64,000 nucleotides of DNA, taken from Panacagrimonas sp963975245. Its GTDB lineage: Bacteria; Pseudomonadota; Gammaproteobacteria; Nevskiales; Nevskiaceae. Positions 42,563 through 51,328 of the stretch are shown here, one piece after another. The translations under genes were made by a program, and so were the position numbers. How positions within the stretch are numbered: position 1 is the stretch's first letter; every line of letters starts with the position of its first letter. The DNA lies in the NCBI GenBank assembly GCA_963975245.1, contig CAXBFJ010000002.1, positions 372,001 to 436,000 on the forward strand, in the 5' to 3' direction. The notes under the pieces are model-generated. The model was not told where the DNA came from. It did no database searches and saw only the letters and a list, made by a program, of their open reading frames with translations.

Positions 42563-43876
42563 ATGGACTACGAAGGCTCTGATCTTGATCGATTCCTGTC
42601 TGCGCACTGGCGTGCGCCGGATCGGGCGCCCGATGCCGCCCTGATGGATCAGGGCGCGACGTTGCTCAAGGCCGCCGTTCGAAGCGGGGAGCTTACATGC
42701 ATCGATGGATACGACAGTCCAACCACTCACTTGATCCGTCAGCGCCTTGGCAATCAACCCATGGAGATGAACAGACATTGGCTGTTCTCCCCGCAGTCGT
42801 TCGTCTGCCCGGCCTGCCAGCGCCCCAAGGCTGACCTGGCGCGCCTGACTCCATCGGGCAAGATTGTGGCGAAGCTGGTGATCCACCACGACCACGTCAG
42901 CGAATCCTTGGAGCACTTTTTCTACGATGCGTTGGTGCGAGCAGGCGCTGAGCAACCCCAAGTCAATGGATTGGCTCTGGCCATGCGCATGGCGCCGGCA
43001 TTTGCTGCGCACGACGAAGTGCTTCTTTGCGAGGACTGCAACAACGTGGATGTTCGTGCAAAGAAACGGGTCGAAGCGCCAAAGCGATTCTCGTTTTCGC
43101 CCGGGCAAATTCGGTCCTTCGTGAGGCCGCGCCCAAATGCGATACATGAGATTGATGAGGCAGTCTTACTGAAGCTTTGGCCTGATGTACTGGATGCCTA
43201 TCAGTATCGGGAGCGTGCCATGCGTTCGATTGCAGCTAGGGCTGCATCGGACCGGCACTGGTACGAATCCCACTCAGGCGACCTCCCGGCAATTCCGCTA
43301 CCCGGCTTTCGGGCCTATCTTCGGCTTCCGGGTTGGACGTCCGTCCACGCATTCTTTGGCGGAGAAACGCTACAGGCCACGCTGGGTCCGCCCGTCATCG
43401 AGGCCGCGGCTAATGTGTCGCGCTGGCGACAGCAGCCTGCACGTAAACCAGAAAGCGTCCCGAACAATTACGCAGCGGCCATCTGCTCTGAAGCCAATCC
43501 CGCCCAACAGTGGAACGCGTATCCCGATACTTGGCGCTGTCCGATCTGCGGTAGGAGCAAGGCCGAGGTGGTGTATCGAAAAAAGGGATCGAGCAAAATC
43601 CAATGGGGCATCAAGGAGGCGGGCTATGTTCCACTGGCTTGGCGAGCGTACCGGCACTACTGCACGCATTGCGTATCAACCCTTTCGAGCCTGCAGAAGG
43701 AGGTTCGCTCCCTCCTGCCTGAGGGCGCGAGCATTGGCACACATGACTACGTGCTTCCTACAGAACTCGCGGCGGTGATCACGGCACAGGCGCATGGTCC
43801 CAACCAAATTGATGCGGATCAAGCCGCCGACCTGGTGGATCGAATTCTCCTGCGCGGGGCTGTCCTGCCCGACTAG
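42563..43876 (+). CDS. HNH-nuclease-like protein with two zinc-ribbon regions
   Basis: A 437-residue protein, ATG at 42563 without a clear ribosome site. Residues about 80-170 have CPACQRPKADL, then VIHHDHVSESLEHFFYDA and LLCEDCNNVDVRAK, the cysteine pairs, His-His and Asn of an HNH (beta-beta-alpha metal) fold. A second cysteine set occurs near residue 325 (RCPICGRSKAEV) and 375 (HYCTHCVSTL). HNH proteins nick or cut DNA. It is the last gene of the island, next to the Tn7-like genes, so it may be cargo (defence) or a transposition/target factor. It is not TnsE-like by eye. The family is not recognised. Confidence 0.6.
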   Translation: MDYEGSDLDRFLSAHWRAPDRAPDAALMDQGATLLKAAVRSGELTCIDGYDSPTTHLIRQRLGNQPMEMNRHWLFSPQSFVCPACQRPKADLARLTPSGKIVAKLVIHHDHVSESLEHFFYDALVRAGAEQPQVNGLALAMRMAPAFAAHDEVLLCEDCNNVDVRAKKRVEAPKRFSFSPGQIRSFVRPRPNAIHEIDEAVLLKLWPDVLDAYQYRERAMRSIAARAASDRHWYESHSGDLPAIPLPGFRAYLRLPGWTSVHAFFGGETLQATLGPPVIEAAANVSRWRQQPARKPESVPNNYAAAICSEANPAQQWNAYPDTWRCPICGRSKAEVVYRKKGSSKIQWGIKEAGYVPLAWRAYRHYCTHCVSTLSSLQKEVRSLLPEGASIGTHDYVLPTELAAVITAQAHGPNQIDADQAADLVDRILLRGAVLPD

Positions 43877-44147
43877 GGATCGCATGTCCGCTCGTTCGGG
43901 TGGCGCCGAGTGACAGGTTGGTTTTAGCATGCAAGCTAATCGCCCGATCACGCTGATTTTGGCCGGTCCGTGCGCATTGCCGTCTTAACGGGATGACCGG
44001 TCCCGGTCCGGCTGGATATCAGGATGGATCACCGGGCTGGGCTCTAAGCGGCCATAAGGTCTGTCAAACAGAAGGGCGGTTAGCCGCCATAAATTGCGCA
44101 AAACCCAAGTTAGCAAAGTGGGGGAATACAAGGCTCTCCGGGATCGA
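43877..44147. other. Island right edge: repeats, no gene
   Basis: About 270 bases. It has TTAGC-ATGCAA-GCTAA (near 43925-43940), GGCGG-TTAG-CCGCC (44076-44089) and the sequence AGTTAGCAAAGTGGGGGAAT up to about 44127. GCTAACT and GCAATT occur here (minus strand) and near 17380-17397, so the two stretches could be the two ends of one element. The GGCGG hairpin is also in the right place to end the czc operon. Confidence 0.4.
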
Positions 44148-47100
44148 TCATTTGCGTTGCACCATCCGATACAGCCCGGGTAGCACCAATAGTGTCAGCA
44201 ACGTCGACGACACAATCCCGCCGATGACTACTGTTGCCAGGGGGCGCTGAACTTCTGCGCCAGTTCCGACATTGAGGGCCATGGGCACGAAACCCAGGCT
44301 TGCCACGAGTGCCGTCATGAGCACCGGGCGCAGTCGCGTGAGTGCTCCTTCGATGATTGCGTCATCCAAAACCTTGCCCTCGGCGATAAGGTTGCGGATG
44401 AAGCTGACCATGACCAGTCCGTTGAGCACCGCCACTCCCGATAGGGCGATAAATCCGACGCCTGCCGAAATAGAAAAGGGGATCTCTCGCAGCCATAAGG
44501 CCAGGACTCCCCCGGTCAGTGCAAGGGGGACGCCACTGAAGATCACCAGCGCGTCGCGCAGAGATCCAAAGGCCAGTACCAACAAGCCAAGTATCAGGGC
44601 CAGCGTCACAGGCACTACGATCATCAAGCGCCTGGAGGCGGATTCCAGCTGTTCAAACGTTCCGCCATAGTCGAGCCAGTACCCCGCCGGTATCGAGACA
44701 CCGCGGATGGCATCCTGTGCATCCACAACAAAGCCTCCCAGATCGCGCCCGCGCACATTGGCGGTCACTACGATCCGTCGCTTGCCATCCTCTCGGCTGA
44801 TCTGATTCGGGCCAGGCGAGATATCCAGGCTTGCGACCTCCTGCAGCGGAATCTGTCCGCCTCCGGGCAAAGGAATCGGCAGGCGCGATAGCGCGCGAAG
44901 ATCATCGCGGCGCACTTCCGGCAATCGAACGACGATGTCGAAACGTGCATCACCCTCGAAGACCGTGCCAACCTCGCGCCCGCCGATGGCCGTTGCCACG
45001 ACTGACTGCACTTCCGATAAAGCGATTCCGTACCGGGCCAAGGCTTCGCGCTTCGGCAGAACGGATAACACCGGAAGTCCGGAAACCTGCTCCACTTTGA
45101 CGTCCGCGGCGCCGCTCACAGCTCGCAGCGCTTGTGCCAGTTGATTGCCGGTGCCAAGCATTACGTCTAAATCATCGCCAAACAGTTTGACGGCAAAATC
45201 CGATCGCACACCAGAGATCAATTCATTGAATCGCAGTTGGATGGGTTGGCTCATCTCATAGGCATTTCCGGGAAGCTGTTCAAGTGCCGCTTGTATTTCG
45301 TCTTCCAGTTCGGACTTTTGTTTATCAGGATTGGGCCACTCGCTTCTGGGCTTCAGCATCACGTAGCCATCAGAGATGTTTTGAGGCATCGGGTCAGTAG
45401 CAACTTCCGCGGTGCCGGTACGGGCAAACGCCGTCAGCACTTCGGGGAACTGGAGTAAACGTTGTTCAATCTGCTGCTGAAACACGATTGACTGCGTCAG
45501 GCCCGTCGAAGGAATACGCAATGCCTGCACGGCGATGTCGCCCTCGTTGAGGCTGGGCACGAACTCGCTTCCCAGGCGCGTGGCGAGCCAACCGCAGCCG
45601 ATCACCAGTATCAGGGCACCTGCAACGAAGGCAATCCGTGCCTTGAGCGCAAAGCGAAGCAGAGGTTCGTAACCTGATCGGGCCACCGACAGGATGACGT
45701 TGTGTTTCTCCTTGACTGGGCCACGAAACAGAAGCGCCACACCGGCCGGGACGAAGGTGACGGACAGGAACAGTGCAGATGCCAGCGCCATCACTACGGT
45801 CTGCGCCATGGGATGAAACATTTTTCCTTCCACGCCTTCGAGCGCGAAGATCGGCAGGTAGACCGCTGTGATGATGAAGACCCCGAACAGGCTGGGGCGA
45901 ATCACTTCGGCGGTCGCCTCACGCACCGTTTCCAAACGTTCCTTCAATGTCTCGGTGCGCCCAGTCTCGGATTGTTCTGAAAGACGTCGCAAACAGTTCT
46001 CGACAATGATGACCGCGCCATCCACGATCAATCCAAAGTCCAACGCGCCCAGACTCATGAGATTGGCGGAGACTCGGGATTCGACCATGCCCGTGATCGT
46101 CATCAACATGGCCAGCGGTATGACTAACGCCGTCAACAACGCCGCACGCAGATTGCCCAGCAGCAGAAACAAGATCACCACAACCAGTAAGGCGCCTTCG
46201 GTCAGATTCTTCTGCACCGTCGCGATGGCTTTGTCCACCAAGACGGTACGGTCATAGGCGGGCACCGCTTTCACCCCTTCGGGCAAGGAGTCGTTGACCT
46301 TGATGAGTTGCTCGGCCACTGCCTTGGCGACGGCACGGCTGTTGTCTCCCACCAGCATAACGGCCGTTCCGAGCACGGTTTCATGACCATCTCGGGTCGC
46401 CGCTCCGGTACGCAGTTCTTTGCCGATCGCGACTTCTGCCACATCGCCAACCGTGATGGGCAAGCCACCACGCGTCACCACCACCAGCTTGCTCAGGTCA
46501 TCAATTCCGCTGACCTGGCCGGGAATGCGAACCAGCAACTGTTCCTTGTTGCGTTCCAGATAGCCTGCGCCCTGATTGGCATTATTGAGACGAATCGCCT
46601 CAGACACCCCTTCAAAGGTGAGCCCGTAGGCCATCAGCTTTGCAGGGTCCGGCTGCACGTGGAACTGCTTGGCAAAGCCCCCAATAGAGTTGACCTCGGT
46701 CACGCCCGGCACCTGCTGCAACTGCGGCCGAATCACCCAATCCTGGAGCGTGCGCAGAGCCGTGGCATCGTAGGGCGTGCCGTCAGGTTGGCGGGCGTCA
46801 GCATCCGACTCCACCGTATACAGGAAGATTTCACCCAGACCGGTGGCGGTCGGCCCCATGCTCGGTTCCACATCATTCGGCAAACGACTCCGAACCTGCT
46901 GCAAGCGCTCGCTGATCAGCTGACGGGCAAAATAGATGTCGGTTCCTTCCTCGAACGCGACAGTGACTTGTGACAATCCATAACGCGACAAGGATCTTCT
47001 GTAGTCCAGGCCGGGCAGACCCGTGATGGCGGTTTCGATGGGATAGGTGATGCGCTGCTCGACTTCCAACGGCGTGTAACCGGCAGCTTGTGTGTTGATT

Positions 47101-47243
47101 TGCACCTGTACATTGGTGATATCAGGGACTGCGTCGATGGGCAGGCGTTGGTAGTTCCAGATGCCCAGCAACACCAGCGCGAGCATCACCGTCATGACCA
47201 CGCCACGTCGCTCGATGGCAAATCGAATCAGAAAATCAATCAT
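44148..47243 (-). CDS. czcA: CzcA/CusA-type heavy-metal RND pump
   Basis: A 1031-residue inner-membrane pump. The metal-type proton relay in helix 4 is LDFGLIVDGAVIIVENCLRR (D-D-E pattern of the HME class), the N-terminus is IDFLIRFAIERRGVVMTVML, and the last helices include GGIVSSTLLTLLVLPGLYRM. The DFG/DGA/VEN signature is that of CzcA-like Zn/Co/Cd pumps rather than CusA copper pumps; exact metal is inference. It overlaps the CDF gene by four bases (ATGA). It is the last gene of the minus-strand operon 50651-44148. Confidence 0.92.
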   Translation of the reverse strand: MIDFLIRFAIERRGVVMTVMLALVLLGIWNYQRLPIDAVPDITNVQVQINTQAAGYTPLEVEQRITYPIETAITGLPGLDYRRSLSRYGLSQVTVAFEEGTDIYFARQLISERLQQVRSRLPNDVEPSMGPTATGLGEIFLYTVESDADARQPDGTPYDATALRTLQDWVIRPQLQQVPGVTEVNSIGGFAKQFHVQPDPAKLMAYGLTFEGVSEAIRLNNANQGAGYLERNKEQLLVRIPGQVSGIDDLSKLVVVTRGGLPITVGDVAEVAIGKELRTGAATRDGHETVLGTAVMLVGDNSRAVAKAVAEQLIKVNDSLPEGVKAVPAYDRTVLVDKAIATVQKNLTEGALLVVVILFLLLGNLRAALLTALVIPLAMLMTITGMVESRVSANLMSLGALDFGLIVDGAVIIVENCLRRLSEQSETGRTETLKERLETVREATAEVIRPSLFGVFIITAVYLPIFALEGVEGKMFHPMAQTVVMALASALFLSVTFVPAGVALLFRGPVKEKHNVILSVARSGYEPLLRFALKARIAFVAGALILVIGCGWLATRLGSEFVPSLNEGDIAVQALRIPSTGLTQSIVFQQQIEQRLLQFPEVLTAFARTGTAEVATDPMPQNISDGYVMLKPRSEWPNPDKQKSELEDEIQAALEQLPGNAYEMSQPIQLRFNELISGVRSDFAVKLFGDDLDVMLGTGNQLAQALRAVSGAADVKVEQVSGLPVLSVLPKREALARYGIALSEVQSVVATAIGGREVGTVFEGDARFDIVVRLPEVRRDDLRALSRLPIPLPGGGQIPLQEVASLDISPGPNQISREDGKRRIVVTANVRGRDLGGFVVDAQDAIRGVSIPAGYWLDYGGTFEQLESASRRLMIVVPVTLALILGLLVLAFGSLRDALVIFSGVPLALTGGVLALWLREIPFSISAGVGFIALSGVAVLNGLVMVSFIRNLIAEGKVLDDAIIEGALTRLRPVLMTALVASLGFVPMALNVGTGAEVQRPLATVVIGGIVSSTLLTLLVLPGLYRMVQRK

Positions 47244-47899
47244 GAGTTGTTCTCTTTTATTGAATACGGCTCAACGTCAGGCCCGCTACTTCTTGCGTCG
47301 CGCAGGATGCCGATGCCGCCCTTGAGCGCGATCATCGCAATGACAACGCCGATAACCAGGTCGGGCCAATTGCTGCCCAACATCAAAACCAGCGCGCCGG
47401 CGACCAGAATCCCTGCGTTGGAATAGAAATCGTTCAGGCTGAACGTCCAGGCCGCGCGCATGTTCACGTCTTCGCGATGGTTGCTCTGCAGCAGCTTGAT
47501 GCACCACAGATTCACACCGCCCGCAATGGCAGCCATGATGATCATCGTTGGGCCGATGGGGTCGGTGCCGGTGATCGTTCGCCGCACAACATCTGCAAGC
47601 ACACCCGCCGCAAACAGCAACAACATCACGCCGGAGACGACCGCTGCACGTTGCTTCCATTTGGCATCACGTCCGATGGCATACAGGCTGATTGCATAGA
47701 CCGCAGAATCAGACGCGTTGTCCAGGGCGTTGGCGAGCAAGCCGCTGGAGTCCGCGATCAGTCCGGTAATCAACAGTGCTGCCGCCAGTCCAGCGTTGAG
47801 CGCGAACACCCAGATGAGGGTCCGGCGCTCTTCTGCATTACGAGGATCAGATGCACCACATCCGCAGTCAGTGGGCATGTTCGGCCTCGCCTTTTCCAA
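47240..47899 (-). CDS. CDF-family cation transporter (short form)
   Basis: A 219-residue protein with a Cys-rich start (DCGCGAS) and about six helices of the cation diffusion facilitator fold: GLIADSSGLLANALDNASDS with the two helix-II Asp residues (metal site), and SLNDFYSNAGILVAG, where Asn-Asp replaces the usual His-Asp of helix V. There is no cytoplasmic C-terminal domain, unlike CzcD (about 310 residues). It lies between czcB and czcA, overlapping both, so it is an integral part of the operon; it may move metal ions into the periplasm for the CzcCBA pump. Confidence 0.8.
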   Translation of the reverse strand: MEKARPNMPTDCGCGASDPRNAEERRTLIWVFALNAGLAAALLITGLIADSSGLLANALDNASDSAVYAISLYAIGRDAKWKQRAAVVSGVMLLLFAAGVLADVVRRTITGTDPIGPTMIIMAAIAGGVNLWCIKLLQSNHREDVNMRAAWTFSLNDFYSNAGILVAGALVLMLGSNWPDLVIGVVIAMIALKGGIGILRDARSSGPDVEPYSIKENNS

Positions 47900-48935
47900 G
47901 TTCAGCCTTGAGCACGAAGCTACCTTCTCCGACTACCCGTTCGCCCGTTTGCAGCCCTGAAAGAATTTCGACCACGCGTCCGTCACTGCGACCGGTCTTG
48001 ACCGGTCGTGGCTCAAGACCATCCTCATCGTCGACAAATACAGACGTGCGGCCTTCCACTTCCTGGATCGCCGCAACCGGAACGGCAAGCGCGAGGGTTG
48101 ATTCGGAGACCGTTACCTGGCCCTTGACGAAGAGTCCGGGGGCCCAGCGTCCTTCAGGATTCTGCAGCAGCACGCGTGCTGTGAGGCTTTGCGTGGCGCC
48201 GCTGGACAAAGGTGAGACAAAAACAATCTTTCCTTCCTGGTCGAGGCCACCCTCAGCAGCCTGGACTCGAACACTCTGCCCCAGCTTTACGCGCTGTCGA
48301 TCCCGCGGATAAAGAGACAATTCCACCCAGACCGTGGATAGGTCCGCCACGGTAAAGAGCGCCTGCGTCTCCGCCTGCTCTCCGGGATTGGTGAACCTTT
48401 CGGTCACCACGCCGACTTGAGGACTGGTCACCGAGTACACCTGCAAGCTCTCGTTACTCTCGACGCGAGCAAGGGTTTGGCCCTTGCTCACCGTATCGCC
48501 AATTCTTGCGTTGACGCTTTGCACCACTCCAGGAAAGCGGGCGGTGACGCTCAAAACCCGCTCGGCATTGGGCTGCACCACGCCATATAGAAGGACCGAA
48601 TCTCGCAACGACTCAGGTCCAACCGGGGCGATGATCAGACCTGCCGCCTCGCGGGCTTCGGCGGTGAGCTTCAGCACATCGCCGTGTCCGTCTTCGTGGT
48701 CATCCCCTTCGGCAGGACTTTCACTGTGCCCGGCTTCATGGCCCTCTTTGTGGCCTTTCTCTTGATGGTGCGCATCGGCGTCATCGTGACCCTTGGCATG
48801 ATCATGAGCGTGGCCCTTTTCCTCACGGGATTGGCTCATGTCGCCGGACAACGTCTGCGTTTCGCGATCGCCGCAGGCAGCGAGTGCCAGTACCATCAGA
48901 GTGACCGCGACGGATTTTGATTTGCAATGTTTCAT
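47868..48935 (-). CDS. czcB: CzcB-type efflux adaptor with His-rich N-terminus
   Basis: A 355-residue lipoprotein (VTLMVLALAACGD lipobox). Residues 40-90 are extremely His/Asp/Glu-rich (HAHDHAKGHDDADAHHQEKG), a metal-binding linker found in Zn/Co adaptors. Then come the lipoyl halves and the barrel (VNARIGDTVSKGQTLARVES, GQSVRVQAAEGG). It bridges the pump and the TolC-like channel. It ends 32 bases inside the CDF gene start region and follows czcC by nine bases. Confidence 0.92.
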   Translation of the reverse strand: MKHCKSKSVAVTLMVLALAACGDRETQTLSGDMSQSREEKGHAHDHAKGHDDADAHHQEKGHKEGHEAGHSESPAEGDDHEDGHGDVLKLTAEAREAAGLIIAPVGPESLRDSVLLYGVVQPNAERVLSVTARFPGVVQSVNARIGDTVSKGQTLARVESNESLQVYSVTSPQVGVVTERFTNPGEQAETQALFTVADLSTVWVELSLYPRDRQRVKLGQSVRVQAAEGGLDQEGKIVFVSPLSSGATQSLTARVLLQNPEGRWAPGLFVKGQVTVSESTLALAVPVAAIQEVEGRTSVFVDDEDGLEPRPVKTGRSDGRVVEILSGLQTGERVVGEGSFVLKAELGKGEAEHAH

Positions 48936-48944
48936 GACGGTTCC

Positions 48945-50198
48945 TTAGCGGCTCAGACGCTGGCCGGTGAGACGTTCGATCTCGATGAGGGTGAGGTGGT
49001 ACTGGCGTGCGCTTTCGATGATGCTGCTGCGAACGGCGATCAACTCGCGCTGAGCGTCGACCAATTCCAGATAGCTGTAACGGCCTCGCGCATAGGCGTA
49101 CTCAGTATTCTTGAGTGCTGACTCCATGCGGGGCAGTGCGCGCGCTCGGAGTGCAGTGAGTTCCCGTTCGCGATCCAACAGCTCGCGGTAGTTCCGGAAC
49201 AACTGCACGCGCGCCTTGACCAGGGCGGCGTTCTGGTCGGCCGCTGCGCCGAGTTTTCGCGCTTCGGCCTCGGCCACCAGCCCCTGATTCTTGTTGAAGT
49301 ACGGCAGAGGGATGCTCGCAGAGAAAACCAATGCGGTGTCCTGCGACGACTGCAACCGGCGCAGCCCCGCGCCGACCTCGACGCCGGGCCTGCGATTGGC
49401 CAGAGCAAGCTCGATCTCGGATTCACGCAAACGCGCTTCGCTCAGATAGCGGGTCAGGTCCGGCGTCGATTTCAGTTGGGTCAGCAGGTCTTCGTATTTG
49501 CCAATGGCTGGCAGCGCGTACAGATCTGCCGAAGCAACAGAGAAGTCGGGCTGCGCGGCACCCCAGCTGGCGGCCAGCTCATATCGAGACGTCAACAATT
49601 CATGCTCGGCATGTGCATCAGCCAATTTCGCTCGTTCCAGCGCGACCGCCGCTCGATCACGCTCCGCCAACGGCGACTTCGCCGCCGCCACACGGCGCTC
49701 GACCGCTTCGGCGTTCTTTTCCGCCAGAGCGACCGCGAGGTGCGTCAGCTCATGCTCTTCCTGCTGGCTGACCAGGGCGACGAAACGCCGTGCGGTTTCT
49801 GCGAGGGCGTCGAGTCGTCCGATATGCCCAAGCGCATCCAGCGCGTCGCGTTCGCGTTGCGCGACGCTAACGCGTTTGTCGCGCAGCCCGCCCAGTTCGA
49901 TCAGTTGCGAGAGACCCAGAGTGACTTCTGCGGAAGACAAACCCTTTGTTTCGCCAGTTCCGAGCACGTTCTCCACCGAAGTGCTCACCGCAGGGTTGGG
50001 CCGAAGGCCCGCCTGTGTGATCCGGCCATCCTGAGCCTTGAGGACGTGCTGATAGGCAGCAAGATCGGGGTTGGTTTGCAATGTGCGAGACAGCGCCTCG
50101 CGCAAAGTCAGCGGCGCGGTCTCCGCACCAGCGGCCACCGGGGAAAGTACCAGCAGAACCACGAGCGCAATGCGCCCGCGGCGAAAAAATTGAAACAT
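48945..50198 (-). CDS. czcC: CzcC-type TolC-family outer-membrane channel
   Basis: A 417-residue protein with a Sec signal peptide (IALVVLLVLSPVAAGAE). It has the TolC repeat architecture of long coiled helices: TLREALSRTLQTNPDLAAYQ at the start of repeat one, FSASIPLPYFNKNQGLVAEA before repeat two, and LELVDAQRELIAVRSSIIES near the end. It forms the outer-membrane tunnel for the CzcAB complex. It is the second gene of the operon after the 132-residue protein. Confidence 0.9.
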   Translation of the reverse strand: MFQFFRRGRIALVVLLVLSPVAAGAETAPLTLREALSRTLQTNPDLAAYQHVLKAQDGRITQAGLRPNPAVSTSVENVLGTGETKGLSSAEVTLGLSQLIELGGLRDKRVSVAQRERDALDALGHIGRLDALAETARRFVALVSQQEEHELTHLAVALAEKNAEAVERRVAAAKSPLAERDRAAVALERAKLADAHAEHELLTSRYELAASWGAAQPDFSVASADLYALPAIGKYEDLLTQLKSTPDLTRYLSEARLRESEIELALANRRPGVEVGAGLRRLQSSQDTALVFSASIPLPYFNKNQGLVAEAEARKLGAAADQNAALVKARVQLFRNYRELLDRERELTALRARALPRMESALKNTEYAYARGRYSYLELVDAQRELIAVRSSIIESARQYHLTLIEIERLTGQRLSR

Positions 50199-50252
50199 GG
50201 AAAGCTCCAGACATCGAGACGGCTGCCCCGCAATGCGCGGCAGGATCAGGGC

Positions 50253-50651
50253 TCAAGCTGGAGCGTGCGGAGGACCCCGAAGTGGTGGACGCAATCCACG
50301 CAGCGTCAACGACGCGATCCCGATCCGACGCAATGCAATCGGTCGATCGGGGGAAAGCAACAGACTCAAGAAGAGCGCGGCCGCCAGCAAAATCAGCGGC
50401 AGGTCACCCAGCTTGAGTTTGAAGATTTTGGCCAACGCATCCCCGGCGACTGGGACGTCGGCGTCCTGGTGTGTTTCACCAGGCCCAGTGTTTTCGTGAT
50501 GCTGACCCGCATCCGCCATATGCAGCGAAACTGGGGGCTCGGTTCCATCGAAGCACAAATGCAGGTGTGCCCCGTTCGCGCGCGCAACCACCAGCGCCAG
50601 GCAAAGCAGCGCTATTAACCACCGCGGGTGGATTCGTGAGGAGCCCGTCAT
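50253..50651 (-). CDS. Small exported membrane protein at the head of the czc operon (CzcI-like position)
   Basis: A 132-residue protein with a signal peptide (LIALLCLALVVARANGAHLH), a His-containing periplasmic part (DAGQHHENTGPGETHQDAD) and one C-terminal hydrophobic helix (LPLILLAAALFLSLLLSP). Such small His-bearing proteins often precede czcC in czc operons and may sense or buffer metal. No defined family was recognised. It starts 119 bases from the divergent copper-type operon, sharing the promoter region. Confidence 0.65.
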   Translation of the reverse strand: MTGSSRIHPRWLIALLCLALVVARANGAHLHLCFDGTEPPVSLHMADAGQHHENTGPGETHQDADVPVAGDALAKIFKLKLGDLPLILLAAALFLSLLLSPDRPIALRRIGIASLTLRGLRPPLRGPPHAPA

Positions 50652-50797
50652 TGCTATTAGTCTAGCAGGCGAAGCCGCACCCTCAACTTCGACCTCAATG
50701 CTCCCATGCCTCCTGCCTCGGCGCTTTCGCCCGCCGGGCTCGGCTCAGAACGCGAGCGGAGACGTGCACGTTGAACTTTTCATCCGCTCGGCGTCTA

Positions 50798-51223
50798 ATG
50801 CCGATCATGCGCTTGCACTTCGCCCGACAGTTGTCTGTTGCCCTGGCCTTGCTGCTGGGCGTTCAGAGCACGACGTTTGCAACGGGTATGCACTGCGCGG
50901 GGGGCGGGCCATCAGCGGGTGAACCGCACTCGCAATCGCACGTCCAAGACGATGAAGAAATGAGTCATGGTGACGGACATCACGCACACCATGCGTCCGG
51001 AGATGCGTCCATAGACGTTCCAAGTGCTGCATTGGCCATGGATTGCGATTGCGGCCCAGGATGTGGCATGGCCAGTTGCGTGGGCACCGGTCCCGGCCTG
51101 ACGAGTCCTCCACCGTCCGGCGGATTGCAATTTGCGCTTGATTCCTTTGATATTGAACGTCGGCGGATCGCGCCGAATGCCGGATTTTCCAGCGACCTGA
51201 TTCGCCCCCCCAGTAGATCCTGA
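50798..51223 (+). CDS. CopL-like His/Cys-rich metal-binding protein
   Basis: A 141-residue protein; ATG at 50798 or 50807 both precede a signal peptide (FARQLSVALALLLGVQSTTF). The mature part has MHCAGGG, a His cluster GDGHHAHHASGD and the cysteine set DCDCGPGCGMASC, as in the CopL proteins that precede copper-resistance operons of xanthomonads. A role in periplasmic copper binding or copper-dependent expression is inferred. It is the first gene of the plus-strand set, divergent from czc. Confidence 0.65.
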   Translation: MPIMRLHFARQLSVALALLLGVQSTTFATGMHCAGGGPSAGEPHSQSHVQDDEEMSHGDGHHAHHASGDASIDVPSAALAMDCDCGPGCGMASCVGTGPGLTSPPPSGGLQFALDSFDIERRRIAPNAGFSSDLIRPPSRS

Positions 51224-51328
51224 GTCAAAGCCGCGGTCGCGGCGCGGGATCGTCCTGCGCGCTGAACCGCCTCTAGGATAGCCGCGCTTTCTTGCGGCAC
51301 CTTGACTCACGATCACTGGGAGAAGTCC

